A stretch of DNA of 39,437 nt. Origin: Burkholderiaceae bacterium (GTDB lineage: Bacteria > Pseudomonadota > Gammaproteobacteria > Burkholderiales > Burkholderiaceae). Below the pieces are notes generated by a model. That model was not told the origin of the DNA. It worked only from the letters and a program-made list of their open reading frames with translations, and ran no database searches. Where the stretch lies: the NCBI GenBank assembly GCA_947448305.1, contig CANFME010000011.1, positions 1-39,437 of the forward strand. The letters are read 5' to 3'. The translations under genes and the position numbers were made by a program. Below are positions 35,119 through 39,437 of this stretch, one piece after another; the stretch's first letter is position 1, and every line of letters begins with the position of its first letter.

Positions 35119-38100
35119 TTATTGGGCTAGCGGAGAGTAAGGCGAGAGCAAAGGATTTACAGGAAGTGTCGGCGCTCTAGTCATATTCTCAAAAGTATAT
35201 TTCAAAGACATTCCAGCGCTCCATTGACGATAATTACCAGAATTGTCTAATAATAAAATTCCACCTAGAAAAAACTGTGGGGCTACTTGATATTCAGATG
35301 CCGCATATAAGTTGTAAGAAACTCCGGACTGGGTAGATCCTGGGTAAACTGCTGTGTTATTGCCAAAGATTAAGGGATTATTTGCCATTGTAGCTACTGC
35401 TTGGCTTTGCCTCGCCGCATCAGTAGGAAAGAATACATTGCCATCTTGACTAAATTGATGCCAACCTACTGCACCTTGTAATGAGTATCTAAAATCATAC
35501 CCTTGCTTCTCAAAAGTAAAGGGCACTGATAACGTAATAAAGCTTTGTGGGCTAAAGTAGCCCCCATGGCCAATAGTGTAATAACTTAAATCTTTGTCAA
35601 ACCCTATTCCACTTGCACTCAAACCTAGTTTAAAAGAGGAATTGGCTGTTTGTGAAATGGTTTTAAACACTCCAGTTGTTAATTCTTTTCGGGTGTTAGA
35701 GTCGACATTTGTTCCCGTTAGTTGATGATATGCTCCATTGATAAAATATCCATATTGCTTATCATTGCCAAATAGATGGGTGAAGCCCGCTCTTCCACCG
35801 GTAGAGGTGACTCCTCCCCATGTTTCCCCAGTCCGAGAATCAGTCATACCAGCAAAGGATAGAATGCTGTCTGTGACTGGACGAATTGATGCATTTAAAG
35901 CAACGAAATTTGAGTTTTGATTATCTAAGTTACCTTCATATTTAATACCACCGGTGAACTTAGAAAATAAAAAACCAAGGGGAGTTACACCTGCGTCGAC
36001 ACTAAATCCATTTTGAGACGCACCAGCTGAAAGTCCTACGCCCCTGGCTATTTGATCACCATTAGGTGCAACTTGACCATTAATTTGAGCCAAAGCAGCA
36101 TCTGGGCCCCCACCAAAAGTGGAAAGACTATATATTGAATTTTGTAATGTGCCGACATTAAGGTTAACTGGCGAAATCTTTACGTTAAATTTTGCATCAT
36201 CAATGGGGAATCGAATCTCAATAGGTAATTGAGCATCTTTCATGGCAGATTTACCTGGATCACCATTTCTACCCCTGAAAATAGTACCAACCAAAACTTC
36301 TGTAGATCGCTCTTGCTTAATATCATTCAGTTCATTTTGAGAAATACGTTTACTGTAAGCAAGCGTTTGACTAGGTGAGTCGACTGAGGTAGGTAGCTTG
36401 GTCGGTGCTGGAAGTTGGAAATCGTAGCTAGTATTACCAACCAAAACAGCCTCTTCTACTACTGGTGCTGCTGTAGTCTTAGGTTTGGTTTTGGCTAATG
36501 CTGGTTTAACAGCCGCAAAATCTTTTAAATATTTCTCAGGCATTGTGCCGAGGGTCATGGGAGCAGCTCCACCGACAAAACCACTTACTGGCTTTGTTGG
36601 ATCAGGTAGGTTTTGAGAAAGTTCAACTGACTTTTCAGCATAGTATTGGGCGCGGTATCCTTTACCCATCATTCTGTAAAGTTTAGACACATTATAAAAA
36701 GCTTCAGGATTATCTTTTTCTAATTTGAGATAGGCTTCAATTGTTTGATTTGCTAGGGTAAGATTTTTATTCTGAATTGCAACAGAAGCAAGCTCCGGAT
36801 ATAAAGAACTTCTTTGCGGATCATTCTCTACTAATAATTGGAAAATGGCTTGAGATTTTGGGTAATTTTCGACGTTAGAATAGGCTCTTGCGAGTGTTTC
36901 TTGTAAAAATACGCTATCTGCATTATTCACTTTTAGTTGTTCTAATAAATTGACCGCATTTTTACTCTTGCTTGGTATTTTACTCATCAACTCAGCTTGC
37001 TTAATCGAGTAGTTAAAGGTGGTTTCGTCAAAAGCGATTTTTTGATTTTGAGTTAAAGAACGAGTTTTTAATTGTTGCAAAACCCCAAAGCACTCAATAC
37101 TCTGATTTGTTGCTAATAGAATATTGGAATAAGAAATCAGTAAATCATTTGATGGGGTTTTATTTTCTGAAATTCTTTTACGAATGAGATTCAATGCCCG
37201 CTTAGTTTCACCAATTTCGTTATAGGCATTGACGAGAGTAACAGTACCCGGTTCATCTTTATCGAGTTGTTGTTCAACTTTTAACAATAAACTATTGGCT
37301 TGAGCAGTTTTATTCGATTCAAATAATTCTTTAGAATACTCAGCTTGAGCATGAATCCATGCAGATTTTTGAAATACAGCCATTTCTGGCGTTCTAGATT
37401 TCGGGGCAATCTCTTCAATAACGCTTAGAGATTTCCGCCAATTGCCAATAGAAGATTGATAAATTGAATAGGCAAAAATTGCTTCTGCGTTTTTAGGTTG
37501 GGCTGCAATAAGCTCCTCCATAATTGCAGAAGACTCTGCATTCTTTTTTAGCAGTAGATAGTTATTTGCTAAGTCGAGTCTGAGCCAAGGATCATTTGGT
37601 AGAAATTGCAACATACCTCTTAATGCCTGATCAATAGCAATTGGGTCTTTGGCAGCTTTAGCTGCTTGCAAGTTTTTATTTGTTTCTAAAAACTCGGGAG
37701 TCTGACGAATATCCGTTGTACCAAAAGATCTTCTTTGATTATTTAAACCCGCCGTATAAGCAGCCTTTACTTCGGCGTCGTCGGGGTTAGCTTTTAGAAA
37801 CTGCTGGTAATAGGGAAATAAGTTTGTCGGTGCGACGGTTGCCCAAACTAAAGCACTTCTGATTAATTCGTTTACCTCAACGGCATAAAGCTTATCTTTA
37901 CTAATCTTGAAGAGCAGTTCGAGCCCATTAGCTCTGGTACTTTCTTTTGTAATGAGTTGTTTGGCATATTGCAATTGAATACGCATATCTGATGGGGATT
38001 CTTGACTTAGACGACTTAAACCTTCAATAGCACTTGTTCTTCCGTTTTCTGTCTTGGCTAAAAGGTTATAGTATTCAAGGGCTATTTGACCTTGGGGCTC

Positions 38101-38553
38101 CATGTCTCCGAGTGCTTGCTTGAATAATTGAACTGCTTTTTCAGGGTTTTCGGCTTCATTTGCTAAGCGGGCATTAGTAATTAATTTTTGTGAGCTAGGC
38201 GAACTGAGTTGAATTTCCTGTTGCAACTGGGTTGCTAATAAACTTTTGGGATTAATCCCTTTAAGTTGAGATAGGTATTGATTAGCTAAACTGATTTTAT
38301 TTTGGTTAACAGCAATGACACCTAATCCATACAGAGCGTTTTCGTCTTTTGAATTTAACAATATCAACTTATTCCAAACCTGAGAAGCATGGTAGTTATC
38401 TCTAATAGATAGGAAGTAATAACCTTGATTCGTTAGTAATTTTTCAGCCTCAATATCTTGCGCTGTTGATGGATGACTTGAAACAATCAACAATAAAAAT
38501 AAAAGTTGCTTTAACCGCACAGGTGGATTCAATGTTTTCAAACTAGTTAACAT
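35119..38553 (-). CDS. bcsC: Cellulose export outer-membrane protein BcsC (unit 1)
   Basis: Protein of 1144 aa. A signal peptide (LKQLLFLLLIVSSHPSTAQ) leads into a TPR solenoid (about 30-650). A Pro/Lys/Ala-rich linker (KPALAKTKPKTTAAP) and the outer-membrane barrel (about 800-1144) follow. Barrel landmarks match the second BcsC: PVTDSILSFAGMTDSRT, TNVDSNTRKE, DLSYYTIGHGGYFSPQ and the end LPVNPLLSPYS. It is the first gene of the cellulose locus, with a putative promoter upstream. Placing bcsC before bcsA is unlike E. coli, where it is last. An AAGGAA lies rather far (about 13 bases) from ATG 38553, so initiation may be weak. It probably exports the product of the BcsA at 32874-35015. Confidence 0.94.
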   Translation of the reverse strand: MLTSLKTLNPPVRLKQLLFLLLIVSSHPSTAQDIEAEKLLTNQGYYFLSIRDNYHASQVWNKLILLNSKDENALYGLGVIAVNQNKISLANQYLSQLKGINPKSLLATQLQQEIQLSSPSSQKLITNARLANEAENPEKAVQLFKQALGDMEPQGQIALEYYNLLAKTENGRTSAIEGLSRLSQESPSDMRIQLQYAKQLITKESTRANGLELLFKISKDKLYAVEVNELIRSALVWATVAPTNLFPYYQQFLKANPDDAEVKAAYTAGLNNQRRSFGTTDIRQTPEFLETNKNLQAAKAAKDPIAIDQALRGMLQFLPNDPWLRLDLANNYLLLKKNAESSAIMEELIAAQPKNAEAIFAYSIYQSSIGNWRKSLSVIEEIAPKSRTPEMAVFQKSAWIHAQAEYSKELFESNKTAQANSLLLKVEQQLDKDEPGTVTLVNAYNEIGETKRALNLIRKRISENKTPSNDLLISYSNILLATNQSIECFGVLQQLKTRSLTQNQKIAFDETTFNYSIKQAELMSKIPSKSKNAVNLLEQLKVNNADSVFLQETLARAYSNVENYPKSQAIFQLLVENDPQRSSLYPELASVAIQNKNLTLANQTIEAYLKLEKDNPEAFYNVSKLYRMMGKGYRAQYYAEKSVELSQNLPDPTKPVSGFVGGAAPMTLGTMPEKYLKDFAAVKPALAKTKPKTTAAPVVEEAVLVGNTSYDFQLPAPTKLPTSVDSPSQTLAYSKRISQNELNDIKQERSTEVLVGTIFRGRNGDPGKSAMKDAQLPIEIRFPIDDAKFNVKISPVNLNVGTLQNSIYSLSTFGGGPDAALAQINGQVAPNGDQIARGVGLSAGASQNGFSVDAGVTPLGFLFSKFTGGIKYEGNLDNQNSNFVALNASIRPVTDSILSFAGMTDSRTGETWGGVTSTGGRAGFTHLFGNDKQYGYFINGAYHQLTGTNVDSNTRKELTTGVFKTISQTANSSFKLGLSASGIGFDKDLSYYTIGHGGYFSPQSFITLSVPFTFEKQGYDFRYSLQGAVGWHQFSQDGNVFFPTDAARQSQAVATMANNPLIFGNNTAVYPGSTQSGVSYNLYAASEYQVAPQFFLGGILLLDNSGNYRQWSAGMSLKYTFENMTRAPTLPVNPLLSPYSPLAQ

Positions 38554-38653
38554 TATTTATTTATATTCCTTGAGCATTTCATTGCTGTGTTTTTGGTATT
38601 GATACAAATCATTTTAAACTTCAATTGTTAATTTAAAAATAATTATCATTGTT

Positions 38654-38681
38654 ATTAAATTTTATCAATTATAAATGACAA
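38654..38681 (-). promoter_or_regulatory. Putative promoter of the bcs locus
   Basis: TTGTCA (38681-38676) and TTTAAT (38659-38654) on the minus strand are 16 bases apart, each with one mismatch to the sigma-70 consensus. The start site would lie near 38647, giving a leader of about 95 nt before bcsC. The 257-base gap to azlD is otherwise very AT-rich and shows nothing else. Confidence 0.45.
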
Positions 38682-38810
38682 AATACTAAAAAAAGTCTAT
38701 TTAATCAAAGCTTAGTGCATGAATTTAACGCTTTATGAATTACTTATAAATTTTATAATTAATTCATAATCAATTTTGATTCAATCACTGAATTAAACTC
38801 ATCTATTTTT

Positions 38811-39146
38811 CTACAAATATTTCGACAATAAAGTCAAAACTAGCATTCCAACACTAAGGCTAAGCACCATGCTTTTAGAAATGTAGAAGACCACAAGTGT
38901 CGAAATACTCGAGTAAATTTGTGCCGGATGCAATGCAAATTGGTAAGTTTTAGTGAGGGCATCTTTTTCAAAGATTAATTCAGGTATCACAATTGCAATT
39001 AAGGCACCTGTAGGAGCATATTGGATTAAATTTCTGATTGACGGAGAAAGTTTTAGTTTTGCACCAAATGTGAGAAAAAAACTACGTGTAAAGAATGTTA
39101 CAAAACTTAAGGTAGCGATGCAGGACCAGAAATAAATGTCAGACAT
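38811..39146 (-). CDS. azlD: AzlD family branched-chain amino acid exporter small subunit
   Basis: Hydrophobic protein of 111 aa with about four membrane helices. FFTRSFFLTFGAKLKLSP, followed by IRNLIQYAPTGALIAIVIPEL, is the AzlD signature. With AzlC it forms an exporter of branched-chain amino acids (and azaleucine) in the inner membrane. The frame is open to 39167, but AGAGG five bases before ATG 39146 sets the start there, overlapping azlC by eight bases. It is transcribed in the same direction as the bcs genes but ends 257 bases before bcsC and is probably a separate unit. Confidence 0.9.
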   Translation of the reverse strand: MSDIYFWSCIATLSFVTFFTRSFFLTFGAKLKLSPSIRNLIQYAPTGALIAIVIPELIFEKDALTKTYQFALHPAQIYSSISTLVVFYISKSMVLSLSVGMLVLTLLSKYL

Positions 39147-39437
39147 TTTTCCTCTGAAGTTGTTCAATTAAAAAAGCAGTACACATTGCGGCCAAAACAG
39201 TACTTAAAATCCCTAAGCGGTAGGGCAGATTAATTGTACATACTGTAACTACAATGCTGACGATACCAATGGTAATTTCTTTAGAGGTCTTTAAATTTGG
39301 GGCGATTAAACAAATCAAAACCAAGGTTCCTGCAAATGCAAAATTCCATTCATCGGGAATGTAAATCCCGAAGACTAAGGCTACTACTAGCCCGAATTGC
39401 CATACAATCCAGTTCATTGCGGCCGTACCTAAAAAAT
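39139..39437 (-). CDS. azlC: AzlC family branched-chain amino acid exporter large subunit (partial, 3' end)
   Basis: Only the last ~99 codons are inside the window. The frame stays open to the right edge (FLGTAAMNWIVWQFG...), so the internal ATG at 39417 is not the start. The NW(I/L)VWQ motif and following hydrophobic helices are those of the AzlC C-terminus. It overlaps azlD, the usual arrangement of this two-component exporter. Full-length members are about 230-250 aa, so the missing 5' part lies beyond 39437. Confidence 0.88.
   Translation of the reverse strand, partial: FLGTAAMNWIVWQFGLVVALVFGIYIPDEWNFAFAGTLVLICLIAPNLKTSKEITIGIVSIVVTVCTINLPYRLGILSTVLAAMCTAFLIEQLQRKNV

Noticed and set aside
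19676..38553. bcsD, bcsE, bcsF or bcsG (accessory or phosphoethanolamine-modification genes)
   Set aside because: Every sizeable frame in the locus is accounted for by A, B, C, P, Q or Z, and the gaps are too short for these genes.

Overview
The window looks like chromosomal DNA from a low-GC betaproteobacterium of the order Burkholderiales, possibly Polynucleobacter-like. The main argument is three separate genes for Bug/TctC-type periplasmic binding proteins, a family greatly expanded in that order, together with a BcsP/BcsQ-type cellulose operon. The taxon is an inference; no rRNA or marker gene is present. I saw no insertion sequence, prophage, integrase or CRISPR array.

Layout. (1) 1-3676: a tRNA-Leu(UAA) with its promoter, a fatty acyl-CoA ligase (minus), a DUF924 protein (plus) and a first orphan Bug receptor (minus). 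(2) 3984-5642: a stand-alone NERD nuclease-SF1 helicase fusion, a possible defence gene. (3) 5806-6440: two tandem cold-shock proteins (minus). (4) 6786-14645: an apparent catabolic cluster with a D-2-hydroxyacid dehydrogenase, a Bug receptor and class II aldolase (minus, probably one transcript), then an amidohydrolase, an Ldh_2-type dehydrogenase, a CocE/NonD-type hydrolase and a third Bug receptor (plus). No regulator and no TctA/TctB membrane subunits are present, and the substrate is unknown. (5) 14714-18035: a minus-strand three-gene envelope module made of a secreted LVIVD-type beta-propeller, a small cupredoxin-like secreted protein and a multi-pass membrane protein. (6) 18191-19612: a bifunctional mannose-1-phosphate guanylyltransferase/phosphomannose isomerase (plus), ending in a clear hairpin terminator.

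(7) 19676-38553: about 19 kb, all on the minus strand, holding two bacterial cellulose synthesis and export sets head to tail. In transcription order it reads bcsC-bcsA-bcsB-bcsZ, then bcsC-bcsP-bcsQ-bcsA-bcsB. Both BcsA copies keep the whole glycosyltransferase active site, the gating-loop motif and a c-di-GMP-binding PilZ signature; both BcsB and both BcsC look intact. Only one endoglucanase (BcsZ) and one BcsP/BcsQ pair are present, as if a single C-P-Q-A-B-Z unit had been duplicated and each copy had then lost what the other kept. Promoter-like sequences lie upstream of each bcsC. (8) 38811-39437: azlD and the 3' part of azlC, a branched-chain amino acid exporter, cut by the right edge.

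The bcs genes form an envelope-spanning machine: BcsA makes and translocates the glucan under c-di-GMP control, BcsB receives it in the periplasm, BcsC carries it through the outer membrane, BcsZ trims it, and BcsP/BcsQ probably localise or regulate the complex. The most notable feature of the window is the doubled yet complementary cellulose locus. The NERD-helicase gene, the envelope module and the uncharacterised catabolic cluster are the next most interesting.
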